Of a stretch of DNA of 64,000 nucleotides, positions 48,638 to 58,348 are shown piece after piece. The stretch spans positions 91,187,435 to 91,251,434 of the forward strand of contig NC_058338.1 of assembly GCF_905475395.1 (NCBI RefSeq). Direction: 5' to 3'. The notes beneath the pieces are model-generated. The model did no database searches. It saw only the letters and a program-made list of their open reading frames with translations, and had not been told where the DNA came from. The position numbers and the translations under genes are program-made. The first letter of the stretch is position 1; each line of letters starts with the position of its first letter. This DNA is from Chrysoperla carnea. Taxonomy: Eukaryota > Arthropoda > Insecta > Neuroptera > Chrysopidae.

Positions 48638-51600
48638 ACGACCTTGGAAATGGCTCCAACAATTTTCATGAAAATGAGTATGTAGGGGTTTTTTGGGGCG
48701 ATAAGTCGATCTAACAAGGTTTCATTTTAAAAAAACGTCGTTTTATTCGTTTTTTCATGAAAAACTGAAACATACATCGCAAAATATGACTCGTCCTGAC
48801 ATCTTTTGGTGTATATCGTAGTTAATGAAATACAATGCAAATTATAACTCTTCCTGACATCTATTGGTGTATATCGTAGTTAATGAACGTAGTTACCGGG
48901 ACATTCAAATTGGTATTTGTGTGGAGACATTTAAAACGGTCTTCTATTAGTGATAAAATTTGTGTCTTTTGAAGAATACCGAGCAAAGCTCGGTCATCCA
49001 GATATTTTAAATTAAAGTAAGAAACTTCATAAATTATTGAAAACAAAAAAAACACCTTGTACCCGACTAATTAAGGATGTATGAGTACGTTAGTGGGGAT
49101 ACAAATTTAAAAAAATATATATTTTCAGTTTTGATGGTGAATTATGTTATAACTTGACAATATGAGCGAAAAGTAAAAATACAGTTTTACGATATCTGAA
49201 GTAATTTACAAAATATCGAAAATTTTGTCGAATTATTTTGCTTTCGATATTTCGAAAACCAAGGTATACCTACATCGAAACAAATTATTCATATTTTTAT
49301 CTACATTAATGAAGTTATAACAAAATTCATCATCAAAGTTGAAAATAAGGTACAAATAATTTCAACCACAAGTCTAAAATTGCCTTGGCGCTCGTACCAC
49401 TTTAAAAAAAATTTTTTTAAATTTATTCTAATCAAAATTGTTTAGATTATTTAAATGTAAATTGCTATACATAAGCCATTAAATTTTTATGAACAAATTT
49501 CTATAATTGGTCTACTTTTCTTTCGTTAAGAATTAATTTCGTCACAGATAATTTGTAATTAAAATAATTTTTCCGTAATGCCAAGGTAACGTCATTGTCC
49601 ACACGAATTCTATATTTAACACAAAGCCAAATATTGATACGATTAATGTTGTTTTATACGCCGTGCATATTAGCTGGTATTCACGATTTCACTTTGTGAA
49701 GTATCCCCAGAGCCGTAGAATTTGGAGGACCTGGGGGCAAAATTTGATGGAGGCCCCTAAAATTTTTTCTTATATAGTAGATTTACCTTTTTTTTCGAAC
49801 TGTTTTGCAAAAGTGGCGTGATGAATCAATTCATTAGCGTAATTCAAGTCTAAATCATCAGGGTGATGATGAACAATATTTTTGGTCTTTTGTTCCAACT
49901 GAGAAGGTTCCATTGTGGTTATTCGACAACAACTACTGATTAAAGTTTGTTTAAAGTCTCTACATTGAATATTCTTTTTTTTGTACTAATCTCAACAGTC
50001 ATGCTGACGCAGTCGGTAGCTCATCTGGCTATAGAAAGCTAACTGTTAGACGCTATTAACCTTAAGATGACATGTAATATTATTAATATGTTATATTGCT
50101 GTATTCAGCCATGTACATAAATGTATTGTTATGTTTTTAATAAATTTTATTTGAAGTTGAAGTTTGAAGTCATCTGGCTATAGCAACCAAAAGGTCCCCG
50201 ATTCGATTCTCAATGGTAGCAAAATTTTTAATATCTGTTTTTTCGCTCTTTATATGCTTATTTCAAATCGACTCTGAATTCTGTGGTTTGATGAATTGAG
50301 CATTCCTACCATAATGGCTGCCAGCCAATAAGCGAGACCTTCCTCACAAGGTATTTTGATCAACGAACACCGACCGCGATCAGTATCTTGAGGTTCATCA
50401 AGAGGGTTGAAAGTGCACGTGGCTATAATAGGGAATTTTTAATGTTTTTTTTTTTTTTTAATTTTTAATTTATTGTTTACACCGTTATAACAAAGTAAAA
50501 AATGTAAATACTGCTATAAAATGCTGTAATTAAGTGTAAATAAATATTTAAAATACATTATAATTTTGAGATATTTAAACGCAGTTTTTTGGCGCTCTCT
50601 GTTGATGACGTATAAGTACGTGATCTGTTAATTGGTGACAGTTCAATTCTAATTTACACTTAAAAAAAATGAATTTACAACACAGAATTAACACTCGTTA
50701 TTATTAAGTTTTCTAATAAAAAGCCGTAGAATAGTATAATTTAATGAAATACCATATAAAATGTAAGTAATTAATATCATACAGTATGTCAACAAATTTG
50801 ACAAGCCCGTACTATGATGTCACGTCCGTATAAAAATTTCAATTTCCGTTTTAAAAATTTTTAAATGCCCTCACTGAATTTGTACTTTTATTAATTAATT
50901 TTAAGTAATTAACAAGTGAAAACAAACAATTGACTGAGTTAATTGTTGAAATACCATGCATAGTCAGTGTTGATTTCTTTATCACATTACACATACAAAC
51001 ATGTGACACATACATAACTGATAATCAAGTATAGTACATATTATAAAATTTTCGCCTAATTGGCGCCCTCACGGGTAAACAGTGATGTTTACGAAAAAAT
51101 GTTTCAAACAAAAGTTGTTTAATTTTTGATAAGGAACATTTTTTGCATTTAAACTTTTGTTCTATCTCTAACGGCTTACAAGATGGGTCCTACGGACCAA
51201 AGACCCAATTGACCTATGATGCTCATTTACGAACTTGACCTCACTTTTTACGTCCTGAGTACGCTGTAAAAATTTCAGCTCGATATCTTTTTTCGTTTTT
51301 GAGTTATCGTGTCCACAGACGGACGGACGGACGGACGGACAACCGGAAATGGACTAATTAGGTGATTTTATGAACACCTATTACAAAATTTTTTTCCTAG
51401 CATCATTATTTTTAAGCGTTACAAACTTAGGACTAAACTTAATATACTATGTATATTTTATATATACATGGTATAAAAACATATTAATTACTAAAATAAT
51501 GGTTTAGTTGAAATGTCCAGTCATTAAAGTTACGGAAGAAAAATATTTGAACCAAATTTCAATTTCATGAATATTCCCTATTAACTTGGATTATCAAATC

Positions 51601-53946
51601 AATCACTAGTAAAATCAATTATATTTTTGTGTAAATTAGTGTCATTAATCGTTGCGTATTCGTTTATATATATATTTTTTGTTTAAATCAACATATTTAA
51701 TTTTCAATTGTATAATTATTTTGACTTTCATTTTTGTTCAATAAATTCGTAAACTACAGTTTGTTTATCACTCAAACCACCTCGTAGCCTATCCTCAAAT
51801 CGAAAGTAATCATACAACTACACTAGAAAACCTTTCTTGTTTCTATCGAATTTGGGATTAATTAAAAAACATACCAATAATTTTTCTATTTTCAATTGGT
51901 GAAGACTGGAGACATGGCTTTTCTGACTTATTTATTCGCTCTGAAGAGAAAACAGAAAATAAGTAGTTCATAATATTTATAAGCATAACTTCAACATACC
52001 TTATGTGCGAGGATAATAATATTTAATATAAACTAATATTGAGTACATTAAGGACCATAATTTCAATAATGTGCTCAATCTAGTTTCTCTTCAGAGCGAA
52101 TAAATAAGTCAGTAAAACTTTAAATAATTTCCTGGCAAGTATTTATATTCCTTACGAGAAGTATTAAATATTATAAATCCTACAGTAATTAATTTTTCGA
52201 CAATCTGAATATGTTTTAAATATTACTCTGATTAATTCTGAAAAAAATCTCTTACTTTAGCTAAATTTTCATGAAATCTCTGATTAATTCTGCAAAAATT
52301 TTCTAGAAGAGTCTAAAAACTTAAAAAATTCAGTCTTCAAAGTGCTTCTTAGTAAGTTTTACATAGATCTTTTCATACCAGAAATTCCATAAATTTTTAG
52401 ACTTACTCATTCTTCTAGAATTATTTTTCAGAACACTGCAAGATTAAATTAGACTATCGGCTGAAAATATTTCCACCAGGGATGCTAACGACCTCAAAAC
52501 TATGAATTTAATGATAATGCCTCAATTTAATGAGTTTTTTCTTCTCTTTCAGTTACGCTGAGTGTAATGTCATGCGGTATCCACTACAGCTGGCCATCAC
52601 CGACCTTACCAAAATTACTAGCCAAAGATTCCTACATTCCAATCAACGATGCACAAGGATCATGGTTAGCCGTGACGACATTGATATTCGCATTATTCAC
52701 AGCACCATTGGCCGCAGATTTAGTGGATCGTTATGGACGCAAAATATCAACAATGTTAACCATACCATTGTATTTAATATCGTGGTTTTGTATTGGATTC
52801 GGTCGTGTATATTATATAATTTTATTGGGCCGCTGTATTGCTGGCATTGCAGATGGTATTACTTACACTGCCGTATTAGTCTACGTGGGTGAGATTGCAA
52901 GCTGTCGTATTCGAGGCTTTTTAGCAAGTTTTATTTCAGTGATTCTTCTATTTTCTGGATTAATTGTTAATAGTGTCGGACCATTCGTTTCAATACAAAC
53001 GATGGCTTTTATATGCGCAGTTGTGCCTTTGGTTCAATTAATTTTATGCATTTTCTTACCAGAATCACCTTATTATTTGTTAATGAAAGAAGACACTAAA
53101 GCTGCTAAAGAGAGTTTACAATATCTAAGAGGTGGAGACTCAGCAAATATCACACAAGAATTAGAAGATATTAAAAGTGCTGTGAAACGGCAAATGTCCG
53201 AGCGAGGGTCGTATAAAGATTTAGTCGTTCAACCTGGTAATTTTCGTGCATTGTTAATATGCATTGGATTACGGACATCGCAACAGTTATCTGGAATATC
53301 CGCTGTAATATTCTATAGTCAAATTATTTTTGCCGCGAACAATGAATTTATTTCAGCGACAACAGCAGTGATTATTTTTAATGCATTACAAGTAATAACA
53401 GCATGTTTTTCTTCGTTAATTCTTGATAGATTAGGTAGAAAAATTTTATACTCTTTATCTTCTGCGGGCTGTGCAATTACTTTAGGTGCTACGGCAATAT
53501 ATTTTTACCTAAAACAACATAACGTCAATGTTTCCGAATATTTTTGGATACCAATGGTCTCGTTATGCAGTTTTATTGTAACATATAATATGGGCATGAG
53601 TGTTATACCGGTTACAATGCTATCGGAATTATTTCCAACAAATGTCAAATCAAAAGCCTTGGCTGTTATGGACATGTATTTTTCGTTAATTGCTAGTCTC
53701 ATGACCAAATTATTCCAACATTTGGATAGTACTTATGGTATGTATGTACCATTTACGTTATTCGCGTGTAGTTGTATTTTAGGAGTTGTATTCGGAATTG
53801 TTTACTTACCGGAAACGAAAAATAAAACCTTGGAAGAAATACAAATGATGCTTCGGCGGAAAACTATTAGTAGAAATTCGGTTGACGTTAAACCGGTTGA
53901 AGTAAAAAAGAATCAAAGTGATGAAGACGTTTCTACTTACATTTAA
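36914..53946 (+). CDS. Tret1-like MFS sugar transporter, copy 2 (2 exons, 15.5-kb intron)
   Basis: CDS 36914-37004 joined to 52553-53946 (1485 nt, 494 aa). Exon 1 ends ACC-G before GTAAAT; exon 2 starts after TTCTCTTTCAG, giving TIT-V-TLSVMSCG. A later in-frame ATG at 52567 would lose the N-terminus, so the join is preferred. The same 12-helix sugar-porter motifs occur at copy 1 positions plus 2: DRYGRK, GRCIAGIADG, PESPYYL, QQLSG, DRLGRK, PETKNKTLEE. It is a duplicate of copy 1, with the same intron phase and exon 2 length. Differences cluster in helix 2 and the helix 10-11 region, while the PESPYYL loop is almost identical in DNA. The intron is packed with A, C, D, J, SINE and LINE insertions. 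The substrate is presumed to be trehalose or a hexose by family. Confidence 0.92.
37586..38110 (-). mobile_element. A element, copy 5
   Basis: Reversed; contains ATACCATGCATAGACAGTGT, the family core and ends CATGCATGGTAT. It lies in the intron of transporter copy 2, just after exon 1. The outer ~45 bp of one end are missing. Confidence 0.75.
38270..38380 (+). mobile_element. tRNA-derived SINE head
   Basis: Contains ATATAGCCCAATTG (A box) and CGGGTTCGAGTC (B box) at tRNA-like spacing. It stands next to an inverted repeat (38405-38560 against 38850-38990) that may be part of the same element. Confidence 0.5.
38405..38990. repeat. inverted repeat, ~140-bp imperfect arms
   Basis: AGGTCGACCTTCACC...TGAAAGTTATTTTTTATGAA...GGTTGCCCTAAAAAA on the left recurs reverse-complemented on the right (AGGCAACCCATTGCAGGG...AACTTTCATCC...GGTGAAGGTCGA). 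The spacer of about 290 bp has no gene. Confidence 0.75.
39508..39915 (+). repeat. J repeat, copy 1
   Basis: GTAGTCATGGTAGGGACAAT ... GTTACCATTGAAACG. Matches 60280-60690 in reverse orientation over about 400 bp. Confidence 0.75.
40004..40020 (+). repeat. poly-G run
   Basis: About 14 consecutive G in otherwise AT-rich DNA; a similar C-run is at 8126-8138. Confidence 0.9.
40066..40455 (-). mobile_element. Helitron-like D element
   Basis: Reversed copy with the same ends: GACCGAGCTTTGCTCGGTAT hairpin at the left, AAGAATTGCTCGTTTAAATA at the right. Contains a 60-bp internal tandem duplication (TAACTACGATATACACCAAT, twice). Confidence 0.75.
41138..41728 (+). mobile_element. A element, copy 6
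   Basis: Near full length, TATACCATGTATATGAAATA to TTTTTTTCACTTGTT, with the GTCY tract at 41270-41300. Confidence 0.8.
42198..42679 (-). mobile_element. 5'-truncated LINE with 9-bp target duplication
   Basis: The - strand frame (stop at 42436-42438) encodes ICPLCGGGESGYHLIFDCPG and about 60 more residues, an ORF2 C-terminal zinc knuckle. The 3' end is an AAAT-type tail. The insertion is flanked by ACCCGACAT at 42189-42197 and 42680-42688, marking an exact, short, intact insertion. Confidence 0.82.
43268..43814 (+). mobile_element. A element, copy 7
   Basis: Near full length; carries a local ~30-bp duplication around TTACAGCRTACT-AGGACGTAAAA (43452-43505). Confidence 0.8.
43860..44589. other. 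intron 1 of transporter copy 2, unassigned
   Basis: Starts ACACAGGGTGCTTTTTTAAATTG, an end-like CAGGGTG string as found on many DNA transposons; no matching end was located. Confidence 0.35.
44590..44880. mobile_element. C element, partial
   Basis: Only the right half is present, ending GCCTTGGCGCTCGTACTACC then TTAA. Confidence 0.7.
45880..46170 (+). repeat. intron segment duplicated at 52075-52385
   Basis: GAGCGAATAAATAAGTCAG, TTTATATTCCTTACGAGAAG and AGTAAGTTTTACATAGATCT occur in the same order at both places. The second copy lies just upstream of exon 2 of transporter copy 2; a reversed end fragment is at 51920-51955. Confidence 0.78.
46590..47500 (+). repeat. ~300-bp tandem repeat, three units, in transporter copy 2 intron
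   Basis: TTTTTCGCTGTGGTTTGC and TGTGGGGACCAGGARCCCAC recur at about 46646, 46918 and 47228 (spacings ~272 and ~310). Each unit also has TACTTGGTTTATYAAAATYG and ATCCGATCTSAG. Confidence 0.88.
48123..49006 (+). mobile_element. Helitron-like D elements in tandem
   Basis: TCTTATATATTTAAACGAGC appears twice (48123 and 48171). One copy runs to ACCGAGCAAAGCTCGGTCAT then CCAGATATT (48563). An AT array follows, then a second copy lacking the 5' end (to 49006). A 5' TC start, a 3' hairpin (CCGAGCAAAGCTCGG) and no TIR are Helitron hallmarks. There is no Rep/helicase gene, so it is non-autonomous. Confidence 0.75.
48564..48635. repeat. (TA)n microsatellite
   Basis: About 72 bp of uninterrupted TA between two D copies. 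The Tyr-Ile frame across it is an artefact. Confidence 0.97.
50005..50240 (+). mobile_element. tRNA-derived SINE, interrupted
   Basis: The A-box-like GGTAGCTCATCTGG (50016-50029) and B-box-like GATTCGATTC (50200-50209) are normally about 40 bp apart but are separated here by the 135-bp LINE fragment. The 3' limit is uncertain. Confidence 0.55.
50035..50169 (+). mobile_element. 135-bp LINE 3'-end fragment inserted in a SINE
   Basis: Flanked by the 14-bp duplication TCATCTGGCTATAG (50021-50034 and 50170-50183) and ending in a short TTGAAG-type repeat tail, as left by target-primed reverse transcription. The sequence is a non-coding 3' UTR piece. Confidence 0.75.
50450..51600 (+). repeat. E repeat, interrupted by A copy 8
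   Basis: ACAGTATGTCAACAAATTTG and GATGTCACGTCCG blocks and the right end TTTGAACCAAATTTC match the other E copies. An A element splits it at 50911-51478. Confidence 0.8.
50911..51478 (-). mobile_element. A element, copy 8, inserted in an E repeat
   Basis: Starts CAAGTGAAAACAAACAATTG and ends ATACATGGTATA. Uninterrupted E copies (17010-17045 reversed, 63900-63940) show the empty site, so both ends are fixed to within the A/T-run at the target. No target duplication is evident. Confidence 0.85.
52553..53946 (+). CDS. transporter copy 2, exon 2 (all 12 transmembrane helices)
   Basis: 1394 nt with no indel length difference from copy 1. It runs from the CTTTCAG acceptor to TAA, and the product ends DVSTYI. 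A 115-nt block (53022-53136) is identical to copy 1. Confidence 0.93.
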
Positions 53947-54034
53947 GTAATGGCTCTCAGTTTTTGTAACGCTACGTAAACCCTCTGAGAAGAAATTGCA
54001 TTTATATCATTTGATTTGAAGAAAAGATTAGAAG

Positions 54035-54156
54035 TTTCGGAGAACGGACTGTGCAAGATAACACAGCACGATAGACCAAAAGTGCGATTTAATTGCATTA
54101 CCGAAATATAGTTCGGTAAAAGTTAATTTTATGGGAATTTTCCATTCTCTCCGAAA
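54035..54156. mobile_element. 122-bp MITE in the 3' UTR of transporter copy 2
   Basis: Begins TTTCGGAGAACGG and ends CTCTCCGAAA (short imperfect TIR). The corresponding 3' UTR of copy 1 (19845-19860) reads straight through TTAGAAGATAGCATAAG, so the empty site is visible in the paralogue. The flanks fit a 3-bp duplication AAG. Confidence 0.7.
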
Positions 54157-54408
54157 GATAGCATAAGTCGAATAATACTAAGTTTTTTATAAGAATGTTT
54201 ATCTCAGATATTTGCAATAATTTCCTTACGTTTTTAGCTCTAATTTAATGTTAAGTCTCCTAAATGTGATTATTTATCGAAGAAAGAATCATAAACGCAG
54301 CGTAAAATGTACTAGAGTGTAATTAGCCGTCTCGTAAACATATCCTTAAATTAACATGTTTTTTAGCAATCGTCTTTACAGAGGAATATGAATCAATATT
54401 TGTTAGAG

Positions 54409-54414
54409 AATAAA
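54409..54414 (+). promoter_or_regulatory. possible poly(A) signal for transporter copy 2
   Basis: AATAAA about 460 bases after the stop codon, beyond a 122-bp MITE that lengthens this UTR relative to copy 1. Placement is tentative. Confidence 0.3.
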
Positions 54415-54557
54415 AATAATGGTACTATTGCTAGTGAATAAGAATTCGAAAATTTCTAATGTCTCCAAAATAATCTAATTTTAAGTCTGAATGATCGAAT
54501 CTCATTTCAATAAGTTTATTACGATAGTGATGTTAAAAAAAGGCTTCAATCATACGA

Positions 54558-54827
54558 GCACGAAGTAATAGTATAGATACAAGGAGTCCGAACGGTGTAG
54601 GCTTTTGCATGGTATTCATGTACAGAGCAATAAATCCGATTCGTAGTCAGCTCTGGCTGCTCAAGAATTCAAGACGTACCAATGCTATTATTAATATTAC
54701 ACGTAAAGATCATGGTTCTCTTTTCTGCCACTGGCTGCACAAGAATTCAGGACATACCTATCGATCCCCTAAATTGAGACCATTCGATCAACATTACGTT
54801 CGGACTCCTTGCATCTATACTTCGTGC
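54558..54827. mobile_element. MITE with GCACGAAGT termini
   Basis: A ~35-bp imperfect TIR (GCACGAAGTA...CAAGGAGTCCGAACG) with the 6-bp direct repeat ATACGA on both sides (54552-54557, 54828-54833). An internal CTGCNCAAGAATTCA motif is repeated. Confidence 0.78.
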
Positions 54828-54839
54828 ATACGAGTGTCA

Positions 54840-55395
54840 ATTAGGTTAGGTTAGATTAGAGTTGCTGTCCTGGAGTGGGAAAGACTTAGACCATAGGGTC
54901 CGTTGTGATACCGAATAAAAGTTATGCCCATCCCCGGCCACTATTTCATGAACCATTTTGAGCTGTTTAAGAACAGCAGGAGTGCTTTGACGTTAAAGCA
55001 CTCCGCGGACTCCTCGTGGCAAGAGCTAAGCAGTGACAGAGAAGATGAGACATCGTTTCCTACTCTTCGTCACTGTGACAGCTCCTGCAATAATCATGAT
55101 ACACTGGCAGGCACAGGCGTTAAACATGCATGCCACCAAGCCAGTGTCCTGTAGAAGCCGTTACTATTTTGCTGCTAGATGCCCTTGGAAGTGATATAAG
55201 ATCTTCGGAACTTCTATGATTGTACTCAGATCATATTTGTCTTATGTTACCACAAGTACGCTCCTCCCACCATCTAATATTGCATTTTTTTAAGATATCC
55301 TCTTTCAGGAGCATTTTGCAGTTCACAAATGGAACTCCCTGATGTCTATTGATACTTGTGTCTGGCAGCAGGAGTGTCAATTAAATCATGTAATG
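54840..55395 (-). pseudogene. decayed R1/I-like LINE, RNase H C-terminus and 3' end
   Basis: The - strand reads RWWEERTCGNIRQ ... SKIVTASTGHWLGGMHV, then CRSCHSDEE and ETMSHLLCHCLALATRS in one frame with three stops. TGH..G.H and CRSC..EE..HLLCHC are the RNase H and C-terminal knuckle of R1/I-like ORF2. The CCTAACCTAA text at its 3' end (seen as TTAGG on the + strand near 54842-54856) belongs to this element, not to a telomere. Confidence 0.75.
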
Positions 55396-56954
55396 TTTGT
55401 CGAAGTTGACGCTCAAGTAAATGGCTCTTATTTTAAATAATTATGTAAACTGTTTTTGCGTAGGTAGCTGGATATCGCCACAACACGTTGAAAATCTGAT
55501 GTGTTAGTTTTAGCGCTCTTGTGGTCGAAGCCTTAAATTATTAATTTAATTAATATGTATTACAGTACTCTGAAAACAGAAAAAGTATTTTAAATAATAC
55601 GTGTATATAAGTTCCTATTATTAAAATTTAATTTCCCTTCAAATATCATATAGCATTGATGCCTACTCCAAATTATCAGTAGAGAATAACCCTTATTCTA
55701 GAACAAGTAATTTCTAAAATAATTAAATAACTAATTACTTATAAAATTACCCGGAAAATAAGTAGGGAATAGACAGGATTCAAAACTATTGTTCCGAACA
55801 GTTTGTGATTAAATGCCAGCATTGTGGGATCAATTATCCCAAAAAGTATAAGATAGAGGAGGGCTCCCATTACTGGTAATGTAAAAATACGAGTTGCAAT
55901 GCCTCTAGTGATTTTGTCCAGTCATAAACGCTCTTCACCTCCATATAATCTTGTTTGGAAAAAATTATGTTAGGAGAGCGTAGTTTTGATTTATGAACCT
56001 CTGGGTTATGGGCCCAGCACGCTTACACCGAGCCACTCTACTTTTTGTAATAATATCGTAATAACATGTACTGACTCTGTTGTAAATACAATAGTATTTA
56101 CAGTACACAAATATCAGATGGCATTCATGCCTTTACAAGTGACATTCTCCTCTATCTTATATCTCTTTGACCTACCCTTAACAAGATCAATTACAACGAA
56201 TTTAGACCCGAGTAAATACTATAAAAACGCACCAGTTAAGAAATACACTAACTACCTACTATTTAGATAAGTATATTCGCGTTCTCTCGACTTATATCGT
56301 TAGAAAACCTAACTGGTGCGAGCTAGGACAATAATTTTGGGTGTTCCTATTTAATTTTTAAAATTCTTATAATTTATTAAAGACATCTTATAATTGATTA
56401 ATCTTCTTCTTTTTAAATTTATTCATTTATGTGCTCAACTGCTGAGGCTATGTGCACATAAATATCCTAAAATCTTTCATACTAAAACAATTTAATTTTA
56501 TTGCTATCTTAAATTGAAGATTTTTACATTAGATCTCAACACTCAATTAAAAATTATACGCTTAGATTACAAAAAAAAAAAATTAAATGGAAAAAAAGGA
56601 ATGCCAGTAATTTTTTATGTAAAACCACAATACCTACCTAACCTTCATAAATTATTATATTTTATTATAATAATTAGTAATATTCCATCATAAACAAAAT
56701 ATCTTTATATGAATACTTTATCGGATGTTAATAAGTTATTATTTAAGGTACATCTTTATTCATTGGCGAGCTTATTTTCTCTTCGGAAAAACGTAATGAG
56801 AGAAAGCTAGTAATTAATACTGCAATTAAGGTAGCATGCCCGCAAATCCCCGTTTTTACAGAATGTAATAAAATTCTGAGTCGGTTCACTTAATCGGCTA
56901 AGTCGGCTCAATAATTATTTCAGAGATATAATTTATTTACAAGTAAAGATCATC
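55396..56954. other. intergenic, no recognised gene
   Basis: The + frame at 55986-56270 has no motifs. AT-rich and unassigned. Confidence 0.4.
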
Positions 56955-57175
56955 GCCTTTTTTTTGGTTTTTCGAGTACGGAACTCTAAACTCGCACTTG
57001 AAACATAGCTAAGAACACGCTCCATTAAATTACATTTCAAAATAAACAAAAAAGTCAAAATCGGTTCATCCGTTTGGGCGCCGCGATGCCACAAACAGTC
57101 AGACAGACAGACACACACACATAGCGGTCAAATAACACCCCTTTATAACACCCCTTTTTTAGTTCGAGGGTTAAA
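56955..57175. repeat. F repeat fragment
   Basis: GAGTACGGAACTCTAAACTC, then CATCCGTTTGGGCGCCGCGA and GCGGTCAAATAACACCCC, in the same order as at 9950-10180. Confidence 0.6.
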
Positions 57176-58193
57176 AATTTGAAAATGGCCACTTTCAATT
57201 CTGAAAAACAATATGAAAAACCAAAAATATATTCTTCATACATCCCTTAACAAAGTTACATAGCGTTTTAGGCTTTTATTTTATTGTAAGTCGTGCATGG
57301 AAGAGAGAAAGACTTTGTAAATCAAATTCATGTTTTCAGTCTCTCTTCCACTCACGCAGAGTATATACCACTAGTTCGATTTACATCTAGGCATATAACT
57401 ATCACGAGTATGACAGAGTACATGCGTTAAGCAATGCACCTAAGTAAGAAGTATTGTAGATGTTATATGAAATTGCCAAAGTGACTTGTATCGTGGCTTC
57501 GATGTCTTTTAAGCTATACAACAGTTCTTCTGTTGTATGCCTGCAGAGAGTGGAGTCAACATGTATATAATACCTCTCACTTAGATGCAAGCAAGGATAC
57601 ATCTCATAATATCTTTCTTATACACATTGCTTATACACATTGATGTACTAAGGGACATGATTTAAAAAAACGTACTGTATATACATAATCTTTGTTACTC
57701 AAGTAAAATATTACCTAAGATATTTATGATGAAAATTTTCGAACATCCTGTATTTTCGTACTTAAAAATGTCAATTTTGTTAAAACCATAGTTAAATTAA
57801 ATTGTACAAATATCCAAAAAATTTATCTTATTGCCGTATCGGACAGTTTACTACAATTTATATTAACCTTCAAAAAAAGCATGCAACAAGGTAAAACAAT
57901 TTTTTAAAAGTTTTTATAAATGTGACCACACTTAAAAATAATTCACAAATAATTCTTTAATTGTATATATTTTTTTTACTAACACAGAATTTTTATTAAA
58001 GTGTTAAACAAAAATTAAATCGTAATATTTTAATAAATATATTTATTTATATTTATTAATTTGCATGTTTAAATTTATTGATCAATGTTTTTTTAATAAA
58101 ACAATCAATAGAAAATAATTGATATCAATTACAAAATGTTTCAAAATTGCTAATACAAATCGATTGTTTTTTACAATGACAATCCGGCTATAG
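57176..58193. other. intergenic, includes a diverged relative of the 21.3-kb palindrome arm
   Basis: TCTAGGCATATAACTATCAC, GTATGACAGAGTACATGCG and AGAGAGTGGAGT (57370-57560) follow the same order as at 21298-21420. Confidence 0.45.
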
Positions 58194-58348
58194 ACCTTTT
58201 CATTTTAAAAAGTGATTACCTTTTATTTCGGACAGTTTGTTAAAAATCTGATGTGACAAAATGAATACCAAATATCTTGTATCCTTATCCAATTTATTAC
58301 TGTCTGTCCGAAACAATAATGAATCGTAATTGAAATGAAAAGGTCTAT
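58194..58348. mobile_element. 155-bp MITE with TAGACCTTTTCATTT termini
   Basis: ATAGACCTTTTCATTT at the left and AAATGAAAAGGTCTAT at the right; inner TTTCGGACAG / CTGTCCGAAA pairing. Confidence 0.8.

Larger units (their letters stand above)
47874..49405. mobile_element. C element, copy 4, containing Helitron-like D insertions
   Basis: TTAAGGATGTACGAGCGCCA at the left and GGCGCTCGTACCACTTTAA at the right. C sequence stops near 48121 and resumes near 49010, with D material between. Confidence 0.82.

Noticed and set aside
48469-48714. Frame with a long Tyr-Ile repeat
   Set aside because: Translation of a (TA)n array between two D elements.
54842-54856. Interstitial telomeric TTAGG repeat
   Set aside because: It is the 3' end of a decayed LINE on the - strand whose coding remnant lies directly upstream.
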